Positions 26,456-38,368 of a stretch of 64,000 nucleotides of DNA are shown here, one piece after another (the first letter of the stretch is position 1; the number at the start of each line of letters is the position of its first letter). Position numbers and translations under genes: made by a program. Origin of the DNA: Bugulina stolonifera (Eukaryota; Bryozoa; Gymnolaemata; Cheilostomatida; Bugulidae); NCBI GenBank assembly GCA_935421135.1, contig OW285192.1, forward strand, positions 14,857,001 to 14,921,000, in the 5' to 3' direction. Under the pieces are notes generated by a model that worked only from the letters and a program-made list of their open reading frames with translations, did no database searches and was not told the origin of the DNA.

Positions 26456-27049
26456 TGTGCAATACTTGTCAAGTCACTGTGCTCGAAATAGGGAAGGTTG
26501 GTGTAGCCAGTGACAGCCGAAGCAACCAAAAATGCTATACCCAAACATTTTATAAAAACATTGTTTCGATGTTGCTTACCAACCTGCAACCTATCACCGA
26601 ATCTCATTAGACCTAAAGATATAATATGACCACAGTGTGGCACAGTTAATTACCCAGTATGGCACCAGTTAGTATATGATCCAGTGTGATGAGGAGGTTG
26701 ACCTACACTGAAGTTGTCAAAGGACCGACCCTTGGTCCTCGTCATAGCTGACTGTCTGGATAAACTTACCTGTTGAACATTACATATTCATTATTATACT
26801 GTATATACATATAATTGTCTTATACTTTGCACTTACATATACCTTATATCTGTTATAACTTGTCTATTATTCCTTGTAAATGCTACCTGAATGCTTGGTT
26901 TTACAAGGCCGAGAGCATTTATATAGTTCCACTTTTATACTACTTAATGTATCTACATGTACATGATTATGTGCTTTTTTCTGTACATGACCGACCCCAT
27001 GAGGTCTGACATAGTACTTTTCTATGTTACTGTTATTGACTGAGTGACG
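26456..27049. other. Intergenic, nothing recognised
   Basis: AT-rich sequence with short open frames on both strands that overlap each other. No splice-bounded exon or repeat was identified. Confidence 0.4.
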
Positions 27050-28217
27050 GTCGTACTTTCTGTGATATTGTTTTGTAAAAAAGTTCATAAAGATGCAAAA
27101 ATAAAATAGACAAAACATATTTTTGATATTTTATGTCTCTTTTAGATATATTATAATTAATAAAACTGTCTATGTATATTGCCAAAAAATTATAGCTAGG
27201 TGATTCAACATTATAATGGTGATAGAGTATTCATGGGAACCATTGTTATAAATCTAGGGAGCCCAGGCTTGTGTGAAATTACAGTGAATTAAATAGAGCC
27301 TCACAATGTAGACTAAGGTCCACTAAATAAAAATTAATAGTTGTAAATAGGTGCTGTAAGCTTGAAACACAGTCTAGGCTTTATTTAATCCTCAACAAAT
27401 TTTCAAGGAGGCTATGATGTCCGAAATATTGGTTGGGAGGGGGGTGTCCAGTGATTGTGCTGTCTGTCATTTGGATCACAGTCTACGATTGCCCCCAGAA
27501 GCATAATTTTAACAATAAAAATGCCTAACTATGAGAAAGTAATGAAATAAAGCTGTAAGTTTGAAACACAGTCTACAGTAAGTTTGAAACACAGTCTAGG
27601 CTTTATTTGAAAGCCTCAACAAATTTTCAAGGAGGCTATGATGCCCAAAATGTTGGTTATAAGGGGGTGTCCAAGGGGTGCCTAGTGATGGTATTTGGAT
27701 CACAGTCTACAATTGCCCCCAGACACATAATTTTGACATAGCTATGTATTTTTAGTGCCAAAATTGGCACTAAAGGGCAATTGTAGACTGTGGTCCAAAT
27801 ACCATCATTGAACACCCCCCTTCCAATCAATATTTTGGACATCGTAGCCTCCTTGAAAATTTGTTGAGGATTAAATAAAGCCTAGACTGTGTTTCAAACT
27901 TACAGCACCCATTTACAACTATTAATTTTTATTTAGTGGACCTTAGTCTACATTGTACATTGTGAAGCTCTATTTAATTTACTGAAATTACACTCAATCC
28001 TGGGTTCTCTAGATTTACAACAATGATTCCCATAGATACTCAATCACCATTATCATGTTGAATCACCTGGCTATAACTTTTTGTGCAGTATACAGTTTTA
28101 TTGTGTTATTATAATAATGTAAAAGTGACATAAAATATCAAACATCTTTCTTGCTTATTTTACCTTTTAACATTTTATGAATTTTTTTACATAAAAATAT
28201 CACAAGAAGTAACTATT
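27050..28217. mobile_element. Large foldback element, arms about 450 bp
   Basis: The left half (from about 27050) reappears inverted up to about 28217, with small indels. Paired landmarks are ttgatattttatgtc with gacataaaatatcaa, aatgtagactaaggtccact with agtggaccttagtctacatt, and caacaaattttcaaggaggc with gcctccttgaaaatttgttg. The centre holds the palindrome tttagtgccaaaattggcac and its mirror near 27751-27774. Part of the left arm is tandemly duplicated (27345-27490 and 27550-27735). No open frame or transposase was found. It is likely a non-autonomous foldback DNA transposon. Confidence 0.85.
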
Positions 28218-28314
28218 GGGAATAATCTATACACAATAATATTACATAAAGATAGTGAGCTAAGTACAATACCATAAATAAAATAACATACATGGACCCT
28301 CATTTTTCTCTTTT

Positions 28315-28388
28315 CAATTTGAGCAAGAGAAAAATAATTTCAGAGAGGACAACTTCTAATTATTATCAATAGCTTATGAGTGCCCATA
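28315..28388. repeat. Partial foldback MITE
   Basis: A right arm gagaggacaacttctaatta followed by tatcaatagcttatgagtgccc matches the 3' half of the family member at 38854-38986. The left arm is degraded to gagcaagagaaaaataa. Confidence 0.6.
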
Positions 28389-28534
28389 AAAGTATAAATT
28401 ATAATGTTTTATATAATGTAACATCTATTATAATGGATGAGTATATTTATCTAATAAGAACAAAGTCTAAACTTCATATCTACAAAAATATGTCTTTACA
28501 TTTATGCCACAGGACACCATAACTAATATTAATA

Positions 28535-28862
28535 GAACAAGACATACTTTTTTATAGTTTTTTGATTACATTCCTAATATTTCTATACTTTGTCCAAGCA
28601 TCATCACCAGATGACAAATAATGTTACAGAAAATTATAATTATATAATTGATATATAATCGATAGGTAATTCCTGCAATAAAAAGAGCATCAAAGAGAAA
28701 GCCTTTGATGTTCATTTCATCGCAGGAATTATCTATTTATTATATTATATAAAGTAGCCCTCAATTTTCTGTAACATTATTTATCCTCTGATGATGATGC
28801 TTTGACAAGCATTGAATTATTAGGAATACAATCAAAAAACTATTAAAATGTGTCTTGTTTTA
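28535..28862. mobile_element. Second foldback MITE family, about 330 bp
   Basis: The inverted arms start acaagacatactttttta and end attaaaatgtgtcttgt. Paired internal blocks are gttttttgattacattccta with taggaatacaatcaaaaaac, and aataatgttacagaaaatt with aattttctgtaacattattt. The loop carries ggtaattcctgc and its mirror gcaggaattatc. No coding capacity was seen. Confidence 0.8.
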
Positions 28863-29339
28863 TTATTCATCCTCAAACTATTAGTTCACACCAACATTTT
28901 CCAATAACTAATATTATAGCTACTCCATTTTATGATTATACATGTATAATACGAGTATAATGTAGCTAGTAGGTATAATTATGTAACACTGTATATAATA
29001 TACTAGACTTTAGTGTTATCTTCCCCTGGGCCACATCAGCGCTCACACGTCCTCCTTTGGGCTCATCTTTTAGGACTCCCCAGGTCTATCATCAATTTCC
29101 TCACACTCAGGCTTGGGGCAGCACAGAAAACAGTTAAGGAGGTTTTTTTTCCTAACCTCACAAAGGCCTAAAAAGAGATATAATATGACCCAGTATGACA
29201 CAGTTAGTACGACACAGCATATGGAACAGTACAATACTAATAATCTTTCTAAATAATACATGTAATAGCTGGTTTCAGTAGATTAAGCAGCTGCCTCATG
29301 CTGAAGAGATATGAACTGTAAATACTAAATAGATCTTAT

Positions 29340-29645
29340 AATTTAATTGATGAATTTGTAATAGAGTATTTGATTTCCAACTCCTTCACATTACCATGAG
29401 AAAGTGTAATCGGAGTTATGCACACATCATAGGTGTTATGAATTTGTGGGATAACTCCTGAGTTATTATAAAATCCCACAAAGTACTGTCCATGTAGTAT
29501 TAAGTTTATATACATGTAGTAGTTACTAACCACAGCAGAAGATTCAAAATAGTGGGACAAAATAAGGTGCATATTATGTAGCCTACATCCCTGATCCATG
29601 TTTTATACTGTTAGCAAAATTCCTAAGAAATATTCACATTTTATA
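29340..29645. repeat. Local duplication, copy D1
   Basis: It matches 33310-33600 in the same orientation. Shared blocks include gatttccaactccttcacat, ggataactcctgagttatta and gaaatattcacattttatat (with small differences). The blocks are unconstrained by reading frame. Confidence 0.7.
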
Positions 29646-29701
29646 TTTCTATGTGAATCACAATAAAAGATCAGCGATACACACAACACAGAGATAATAT
29701 A

Positions 29702-29945
29702 GGTGTTGGTGGCTAAGTGGTCTAGTGCTAGTCACTCTGGTCTTGCAGTAATGACACAAGTTATCTGACGTGGATTCGAGTCCTGCCAACGCCCTGGAGG
29801 TTTTCGTCCCGAAGAAAGTTTTCCCTCTGTGCCATATCGAACTATAATAATATCCAGTTCTAGGAGCCGTGGTGGGCCCCTCGACTAGCTCTGCTATTGT
29901 GTTTGGCGCCACGGATATTATTAATAATGGCATTTCCCACAAAAG
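29702..29945 (+). mobile_element. tRNA-derived SINE
   Basis: The first 92 nt (29702-29793) resemble a tRNA of Ser/Leu type. The acceptor stem GGTGTTG pairs with CAACGCC at the other end (one G-T wobble). An A-box-like TGGCTAAGTGG starts at about 29710, and a B-box-like GGATTCGAGTCC at about 29773. A non-tRNA body follows (ggaggttttcgtcccgaaga and onward). RNA polymerase III would transcribe it from the internal boxes. The 3' limit is uncertain, and no second copy is obvious in this window. It could instead be a decayed true tRNA with flanking sequence, but the D and T arms are too irregular for a working tRNA. Confidence 0.6.
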
Positions 29946-30334
29946 AATTAGATAGATTGTGCATCCAAATTCTATGTTTTCTTAGAATGTTACAAATTTG
30001 ATGCCTAGTTTGAAACATTGATGGTAGAACCACATGTGCTTTAGCTTCACTCCTTGGCTTTAGTAAAGAAAGAGAAATGCGCTATGGCTTTTGTAAATTA
30101 TGTAAAGCCAACACACCTGTTCTCCGCATTTAGAGAAACAAGACACCAATTAACCAGTATCTCTTACTCATACTCCTGTCTGGGTGTCCTTCAAATAAGT
30201 GAAAAAATAAACCTATTTACCGTTTTTTCCAGATCCCGGAAGAGGTGTGTTACTGCTTTCGGTACTTAGCCAAGACTAACTGCTGGATATTTGTAACAGT
30301 CACCAGTGTCTATGCCTCCACTCGACCTCCACAC

Positions 30335-30845
30335 AGCTACAAGGACCTCTGCACACCATGACTTTGTGTAGTTGATATGATAACATGTTCTACAAGAGAT
30401 TAAGATACAAGTCAGTCATATAGAAATGACTGATTGAGTGTTATTAGTGTGTGCAGATTGTACAGGCTGACTAATAAATGACTCATCAACTACAGGTCAG
30501 CGAGCACAATACAAATAGTCAGGAATAATGACATCAGCAGGTACCCAAAAGTTATAGCTATAGTTGAATTTTGGGCTTTTTTGCGCTTGCTTTTAGAAAC
30601 GGTGTGCAGGGCAATTGACTCCATCAATTCAAAAGACACTCGTGCCAACTGGATATCAGGGGCAGTGTGTTGCATCAGTCATCTTTCACAAATGCACCAG
30701 ATGTTGAAGTTAGCCCAACCGGGGAATATAAATATGGTCCCAGATGGTGCATCACTGAAACATCCGTAGCATTTCATTCCAGATGTTGTCATTTCCTAAA
30801 CAGTTACCAGATGTAGTCAATATACTAGTTTAAATAAAGTAACAC
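30335..30845. repeat. Local segmental duplication, copy B
   Basis: The fullest of three copies. It contains every block found in copies A (26030-26455) and C (32990-33255), ending with ctagtttaaataaagtaaca, shared with C only. Small indels break any common reading frame. Confidence 0.75.
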
Positions 30846-30964
30846 CCACCTGCTAATACAGTCTGATGATGTCATAAATACTCCCTATCTTCTATCATCA
30901 TCTACAAATAAATATAAGCAGTTAATCAGGGCATCAAAACAGTCTACATGTACATGTATATCAT

Positions 30965-31089
30965 GAGCACTAATAAGCTTTTGATCATAATTAGAAGTTG
31001 TCCTCTCCCAATTTATCTTTCTCTACTTTTTTAGTAGATAAATTGGGAGAGGACAACTTCTAATTATGATCAAAAGCTTATTAGTGCCC
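30965..31089. mobile_element. Intact foldback MITE (GTTGTCCTCTC family)
   Basis: Each arm is about 55 nt with about one mismatch. The left arm begins gagcactaataagcttttga and the right arm ends tcaaaagcttattagtgccc. The arms contain taattagaagttgtcctctc and its mirror gagaggacaacttctaatta around a short T-rich loop. This is the best copy in the window, and the arms would form a long hairpin RNA if transcribed. No ORF. Family members at 21662, 38854 and 59316 share termini and core; others share only the core. Confidence 0.9.
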
Positions 31090-32205
31090 ATACATTGGAT
31101 GTAAAACATTGCAGATGTACATGTAATATGGTAGCTTAGCTATAGGAGAAGATGATATAGAGTAGGTTACACGCACTATTCTAAGTATAATGGCATATAT
31201 ATAGTGAATTATGAGGGTATGAATTGGGTACACATATGTCACATAAGTAAAAATAGAGAGAGAACTAGGTATAGTTCAAAAACATCATTTTTCTCATTAG
31301 ATTTTTTTTACTACACATCACATTGTATGATATTACTACTGCTATAGAACTAATGAGTACTAAGAGCATTGAACCTACATACATATAAACACATAGAGTA
31401 GCAAAGTAACACATAGTAAATTACGATAATATTAGCTTTTTAATTTTTATATTAATGCTATTGTATATCACTCAGTATTCACAGGAGGAGATATACCATA
31501 CATTGAGTGTAGCTAGCAGATACTTATTACTAATAGGTGGTGACTATACAGTGAAGTAGACCTAATCCATGACAACAGGTTAGCACAAATACTGAAGTCA
31601 GCATCTACAAATATTGATTGTTTCTTTTATGATGTAGTGTAATCACCCACATTAACACAAACTATTTGATTTGGAGATAGTGAGAAAATTTGTGTGCAAA
31701 TTTGGATATTAGAACTGTTGAGAATTCGAATTGAACGAATCTTATATAATTCCAGTGACACAATTTTCAATTCATATAAATCCGCTGAGGCATTTTCATA
31801 CACTGTCAGTGAGACATCTTCATATAATTGTACTGAGGTACATATTTTCATACAACTTCAGTGAGATATTTTCATATAATATCTACACTGAGATATTTTA
31901 GTACGCATCTTACTTGAAAGAGATACACTTGAACAGAGTAGGCTGGTTAGTACTTGCTGATTAGATAATACAGAGGGCGTATAATTTCTCCAGGAGAGGT
32001 AGTCCCAATTCTGTCACTCATTAAATTCTAAAATAGAAAAAAATCACATCTGTACGTCTACGAGAAGAAATCATATTTGAGTGCATATATCCTGAGTGTT
32101 ACCATTACGATTCACATAGAAACAAAATACATAATTTCATATAATTAATTGATTGAATATAGGAGGTTATATAAGTTTATATTATTGAATCAAAGTATTC
32201 ATTGA
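31090..32205. other. Intergenic, nothing recognised
   Basis: AT-rich. Around 31770-31900 there is a weak local repetition of ttcatataa/cagtgagacat motifs. No exon or known element was found. Confidence 0.4.
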
Positions 32206-32345
32206 ATAGAAGTTATCTTCTCTCAATTGATTGGAACAAACAAGAGAAGACAATTATTAATTTTATTAGCAAGTCGATTTACACAAGAGTAGAAGTTGTT
32301 TTCTCTCAATTGGGTTGAATAAACAAGAGAGGACAATTACAAGTT
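32206..32345. repeat. Two tandem degenerate foldback MITEs
   Basis: Two successive hairpins share the same layout: agaagttatcttctctcaat...aagagaagacaatta, then agaagttgttttctctcaat...aagagaggacaattac. Both belong to the GTTGTCCTCTC family, with TCAATT replacing the CCAATTTATC extension. Confidence 0.65.
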
Positions 32346-32989
32346 ACTTAGTTCATTACACAAACCAATATATCCAAATATACCATTCAGCATATATTAC
32401 ACCATTAACATTACACACACTTTTCATTTTCTCTTGTGACATATCTTCAGTCGACAGACTCCATATGAAACCAACTTACATCTAGATAATGCATAGATAT
32501 TTAAAATACATGTGTGGTGGACATTACAGGTTTCACATATTGATGGGAAAACTCCCATTATGTGCACAGATCCAACATCACAGAGCAGTTGCATCCACCA
32601 ACTCAATAAAGTGTCATAATTTGGAGTTGTCCAGGCTTGTCATGTCAAACACTGTATAAACCTTACTAAGGGCTTGGCTGCATGGAAGGCTGTGAGCTCA
32701 ATATCCAGTCATTAATAGCAGTTTATTTTTAATAAATTCTACAATTTGAGTAGTTGTATTCTCGATATTAAACAATCACAACAGGGCTCTGTAACCAGCA
32801 CTGAAGACCACCATGATCTTTGAAAGGTACTGAGAGCCAGAGTCACTGATAAAAGGATCAACAAAACGCTCTAGTGTTTAGATCTTTGAGGTTTGTTTGA
32901 GCAAGGAGTAAAAGGGTACTCCTTGGTTTGAGTTATAGTTTGATTTGGAGCTTTTGCTTTTAGAATCGAGTGATAGTTTGTTTCAGAGT

Positions 32990-33255
32990 GCTTTGTTTTC
33001 AGAACTGACTCCATCAATTCAAAAGACACTCGTGTCAACTGGATATCAGGGGCAATGTGTTGCATCAGTCATCTTTCACAAGTGCACCAGATGTTAAAGT
33101 TAGCCCAACCAGGGAGTATAAATATGGTCCCAGATGGTGCATCACTGAAACATCTGTAGCATTTCATTCCAGATGTTATCATTTCCTAAACAGTTACCAG
33201 ATGTAGTCAATATACTAGTTTAAATAAAGTAACACCCACCTGCTAATAGAGTCTA
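32990..33255. repeat. Local segmental duplication, copy C
   Basis: Matches the second half of copy B, from gactccatcaattcaaaaga to cacccacctgctaata, with few substitutions. It is followed directly by copy D2 (33310-33600), just as D1 and B lie close together further left. Confidence 0.75.
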
Positions 33256-33309
33256 ATGATGTCACGGATATCCGGATTTTTCATCAAGATCTATAAATAG
33301 ATATTATAC

Positions 33310-33600
33310 ACTGTAATTTGATTGACAAATTTGAAGGTGGAAATTTCCAACTCTTTCACATCGTTTTAAATATTACCATGAGAATGTGTAATCAGAGTTG
33401 TATGCACATTCAAGGCGTTATAGGTTAGTGGCATAACTCCTGAATTGTTCTAAAATCCCAAAAAGTAGCATCAAGTTTATAATATGGGAGTTAATTGACC
33501 ACAGTAGAAAATTCAGAATTGCAAGATGAAATAATTGTTTAACATCTGACCTGTGTTTTATACTGCTAACAAACTACAAGGAAATATTCACATTTTGTAT
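33310..33600. repeat. Local duplication, copy D2
   Basis: Counterpart of 29340-29645, with more divergence near the end (the SINE that follows D1 is absent here). Confidence 0.65.
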
Positions 33601-33762
33601 TTCCCATACCATCCTATACTTGCATTTGTAGATGTCCAAGTACAAATTGCTTAGCAACATCGAACACAGCAAAAAATAATTTCAACATTTGAGATCAGAG
33701 TACTCAGATGCAGGCGGACTGTGCGCTAAATAATTTTACTGAATGGTGAAGTTATACAGAGG

Positions 33763-34260
33763 CAGTGTTCGAAGTTCGATTATACGGGAGTATACGGCGT
33801 CTACCCACCTCAATTTTAGTGGGTACACGGCCAGCAGGAGTGTACCCTCATGTGAGGACTAGCGGTGGAAATGTTAAGGCTTCTTTCAATAGCAGTTGAG
33901 CTAATCTGCTTCCATTCGCAGCCCATTAGTACATTAGTTAGTCCACTAGTTGTTTTAGTAAAGGTATAACACCTTTACTGACTGCAACCAGTGAGGCCTT
34001 CTAGGGGTTGAGGAGGTCGCTAACCTAGTCAATTTGAATCAAATGGGTTTCAAAAGTATTTTTCATTTACAAAATAACACATGAGAAATAGGTGCTAATA
34101 CATGTGGCAAACTTTTTTATATTAGAAAGTCCCAAGTACTACTGTTTACCCACAAATATATTTTAGATATTGACGGGAAAACAAGGGAGACAAATCTAAA
34201 TTTCTCAAGCATTTTCTGCATGCACGTGTACCCACCTCATTTGTTCTACTTCGAACACTG
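33763..34260. mobile_element. hAT-like MITE, 498 bp
   Basis: Perfect 13-bp terminal inverted repeats, CAGTGTTCGAAGT and ACTTCGAACACTG. Subterminal motifs ctacccacctcaattt and gtgtacccacctcat match the copies at 21315-25633 and 55115-55328. There is no transposase, and flanking target duplications are not visible at this copy. CAGTG ends are typical of hAT-superfamily elements. Confidence 0.8.
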
Positions 34261-34596
34261 AATATATACAATGTAAATATATATTATGCACATTGATTGT
34301 TTATTATACAATTTGTACATGTATATTTTATCATCTAAAAAATTATTGTTATAGAATTAATATTATTTAGAAAGGCATAAATACACAACTCCTGACAATG
34401 TAGTCAACATCTATGTAGTATGTTGTAATATAGGGTAGTAATTCAACTATTAATAACTACTTAGTTTACTAAAAAACAATCAACAGGCCAGCACAATAGC
34501 ATTTAAACGTTGTTATAAACTTTTGTATCTAGGTTGTAATGCAAAAAAGCGAAATTAAAAAATTTAATCGAAATAATTTGACGCCTTATACAGAGG
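34261..34596. other. Upstream region of the NHL-like membrane gene
   Basis: AT-rich sequence between the hAT-like MITE and the proposed start codon at 34597. It should contain the promoter, but no clear element was recognised. A minus-strand open frame (34503-34781) overlaps the first exon and was judged a shadow. Confidence 0.35.
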
Positions 34597-37500
34597 ATGG
34601 CAAAACTCTTACTATTGGTGGAAATGCATTTTATTACAATCTCCATCATGGCGAATATACAGCAGGCAAGTAAGCAAGAATATTCCTCTTTGCATATTCC
34701 ATTCATGAAGCAAAATGAACTCTTAATGTTTTTGCTAAGGACGAAAGGTAAAGCTGAAAACAAAACCAGGTAACTCGGCATTTACGGAAGTTTACCGGGT
34801 AGCCTAAACTTGAGGGAGTTTAGTTGTGGTGCCAACCTCTAGATGGGAAATATGCAATTCTCATGATGTGTGAATAAACTACAGGTTTATTATTATTTTA
34901 GTGTGGTGGGCAGGATGGCCTGTTTAGTCGACGTGCAGTAAATAGGTAAGTCTACCCTTGCTTCTACAAATGAATATTTCTAGTGTAACCAGGAAGTCTA
35001 ACAACGCTCTTTAAATAAACTTAATAAGATTTCAATTTATAAAATGTTATAAAAACATTCCCGGTCTACTCATTACACATCTGCGGTGGCCAATCAGTAA
35101 TTCTACAGTCAGCTTTCAACCTTTTGTATTGCAGGATCAGATTTGGTGAGGTGAGGACTATACTGGAACTACCTGACAACATAAGGCACCTGGAGATTGA
35201 TAGGTACAGGACAGGATATCTACTCTTCTCAATTCCCAACGCTCTCTACACAATGAATATGCAACAGTCACCACTAAAACCTGAGCTGATTGTAGGAAGC
35301 AACTACAGCAGTGGTTACTTGGAAGGTATAGGAACCAGCGCAACTTTTAATGGAATAAGTTCTTTTATTCATATGACCAAAAACCTGATAATGATAATTG
35401 ACAGTGGAAATAGTGTCATCCGATGGTTAGACAGGAGAAATAACCGCACTAAGCTATTGGCTGGCAGTAGTCATCAAAACTTTCACGTTGATGGTAAACT
35501 GAAGAGAAGTCGATTTGTAAACCCATGGAATGTAGAAAAGCTATCATTGAAATACTACATTACCCAGAAATTAAATATACCATATTTGAGAGTGCTACAC
35601 CTTCGAACATCTGAAGTCACATCACTGTATGTTGAACATACGTATCTCACCGGCTTGCAGATAAATGATGTTAACTATCATAGACCCACTAAGACATTTT
35701 ATTTTTCATCTAATGTGGGAATACATACCAACCCTAGTTTTACTGGCGCCGAAAGCCTGATACACAAAGTTCCACCCGGTGTTCTTGCAGAGGAATCGAA
35801 AGATGGAAAATTAGCTGATGCTTTATTTGCAAAACCTTCTCAATTAGAGTTCATAACCCAAGATACTTTACTTGTTGCTGATGATCGGCTGCGAGTAGTT
35901 GATCTAAAAGGTGGGCTTGTATCTTCTATCTGCAAGGTGACCGATAATGAGGAAGTGGCAGAAGAGGATTTGATTCAAGTGAATAATACGTATGACTGTA
36001 TTACGCCACAAGCTGAGAGTATACTACGGTTCAACTCAACATCCATATTGCTTACTACGGGGCGACGCCTTCGTATTTTAGCACTTCAATCAGGTAAAAA
36101 GAATATCTAGGAGAAAGACATAAAATCTGTTTAAGCCTCGCATTGCCGTCTGTCATAATATACACAAGGAAATTTAGTATTACATGTAATATATAATATG
36201 TATATAAAACATGATTATATATTATTAGCTCACCAATTAATAACTTGTGATTAATCTCCAGTATTTGCAGTAGTTTATAACCCAATAGAACATTTTCTAC
36301 TGGGTGGACACTGGTAGCAGTATGATCAGGGACTTTCTTTAGCTACAGCTCCCTAGTAGAGCAGTGCTGACCATCTGGCCAAGAATAAGTAATTTTCCAT
36401 GCCACACGAAGCCTGTTATGTTGATAATATAATTTTGATACTGTTTACAGGGAATCAAAGGTAACCCAATCGTCTATTACATTATTATATAAATCAGGTT
36501 ATTATATAAATCAGGTTATTATATAATTCAGGTTATTATATAAATCAGGTTATTATATAATTCAGGTTATGGTGTTACTCTTGTTGAATTATTATTTATC
36601 CTATTAAGGTTCACCTTTAGACTTGTTATACATGTGAATTTTTACTGTATGAGGTCAGTTTATATGAAATGTGAACTTATATGTATATTAGAACCTTATC
36701 TGTCAATCCCATGGCCCTTGCTCAATGTTTCTGGAACCGATGATTTTCCATTCAAGGTAAAGACTCTCCTTTTCATATTAAAGATCATATTATTCCCATG
36801 GAAAGTTATAACAACGATATACTAAAGTTCAGAAACTTTAGTATTCTAGTAGGCATGTATAACATTGTTGATAGTTAATAGTTAACAGTTAATAATTCCT
36901 ATGCATTTAAACAGTTCTCTGCTTCAGAGAAACACAGAAAGATAAGAGGAGCACTACCATATATTTATGATCAGTAGCTTACGAGTGTCTGTATAGCCTT
37001 CACCATACTCAAATACTTTATTGTTACAGCTACCCAGGGAATGAGTCTAAAACAGTCTTAACTTACATAATAGTAGCTGCTGTACTCTGCGCTGTCCTTC
37101 TCATCATTGTAGGAGTGGCCATATTTCTCTGGAGAAAGAATTTGTAAGTAAACTAATTCTTGTATACCTACATGTACAACCTGTTCCTGTTCTTACTATA
37201 TGCGGGAATGTTTGCTGGGCTCCAACATCAACATAATATATTATATAAAACATGTACCATGGCTACACGTGTATGTACACACATTCTATAAATTTACTGT
37301 ATGATGCAAGAGCCATCAATATGTTGTATTTGAGGTTTAGTGTATAAGGGCAAACAATTTCTACAATATAAAGAAGACAACTCCTCTATATTATGAAATC
37401 GCTAAATTACATCTTTAAATGACAGATCTCATTTCTAGATCCATCATCTGCTTATACAATATTATAGTACTAGATCACTCTACAAATAAATTACATGTGC

Positions 37501-38368
37501 ATATTATATTTTACTATATTATATTACAACGTATGTTGTATTATACTACATTGATATATTACATTATATTTTATTATATTATATTATATTACATTACATT
37601 ATATTTTACTATATTATATTATATTACATTAGGCTACATTATATTTTACTATATTATATTTATTATATTATATTACATTATATTTTACTATATTATATTT
37701 ATTATATTATATTACATTATATTTTACTATATTATATTATAACATTAACCAGGACAGAAACCCAAATTCATTCTGAGCTAGTGATGAAAGCAAAAGCCAA
37801 AGAGCTGGCATCCAAAAAGTTTCAAGCGAAAGTTGATAGAATTAACCATCAACTAAAACACAAGCAGCAAGAGATTATAATTGCAGAGAAACAACTCGGC
37901 CAAATGGAAGATATATTACAACAGGTAGGTTAAGTAAATAGGAAACACCAGTCTTAGTTTGTTCTCATGTTACCCTTAATGAAATTACATAACACAATGT
38001 TTTTTAATCATTGTTACATTGTTACCCCTTGCTAAGAACCTTTCTCTCTTTGTACTCCTATTTTCTAAACGCAGCAGTAGCAGCTCTTTTACTATTTCAT
38101 AGAATTACAAGTTGAATTCCCTTCATAACTCACTCTTTACGTGTGGTTTAGGAATTTTAGGTTGTTTATACTTTTACCGAACATTTCTAAAAATATTACA
38201 ATATGGAGCCTAAGCATTACCAAGACTTATGGGATTACTAAAATTAATGTATTTTTATATCTTTAGCAAAAAGCTGAGACTGACGATTATGAAACAACAG
38301 GTCAGCTTTTGCTCAAGCAGCCAGACTACATGAGACCTTCCACTATGTGGACTAGTCCGTACTCCTAG
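34597..38368 (+). CDS. NHL-repeat-like ectodomain, TM, coiled-coil tail protein
   Basis: Proposed exons: 34597-34769, 34843-34867, 34903-34946, 35135-36093, 36451-36460, 37030-37143, 37753-37924 and 38267-38368. They total 1599 nt, 532 residues. The first two exons are tentative; the rest fit by strong splice sites and phase. A hydrophobic N-terminus (MAKLLLLVEMHFITISIM) could be a signal peptide. The main exon (residues about 81-400) shows NHL-like beta-propeller blades: SGYLEGIGTSATFNG, DSGNSVIRWLD, HVDGKLKRSRFVNPW and KDGKLADALFAKPSQLEF, each of G..DG...A.F..P type, followed by hydrophobic strands. A 10-nt micro-exon links it to a TM exon (YIIVAAVLCAVLLIIVGVAI, then WRKN). Next is a Lys/Gln/Glu-rich coiled-coil exon of 57 residues and a short tail ending in PSTMWTSPYS. 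It is predicted to be a surface protein; the ligand is unknown. Intronic tandem repeats lie at 36476-36571 and 37500-37745. See the paralogous architecture at 39595-41755. Confidence 0.78.
36476..36571 (+). repeat. 18-bp tandem repeat in intron
   Basis: About five copies of attatataaatcaggtt or the attcaggtt variant, in the intron directly after the 10-nt micro-exon. Confidence 0.8.
37500..37745 (+). repeat. AT-rich simple repeat (ttata/ttaca)
   Basis: Irregular reiteration of attatattttactatatta and attacatta motifs, ending only a few bases before the coiled-coil exon (37753). Its position could interfere with the branch point or polypyrimidine tract of that intron. Confidence 0.8.

Noticed and set aside
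34503..34781. 92-codon minus-strand frame rich in Cys and hydrophobic residues
   Set aside because: It lies antisense to the proposed first exon of the NHL-like gene, which reads equally long and fits phases downstream.
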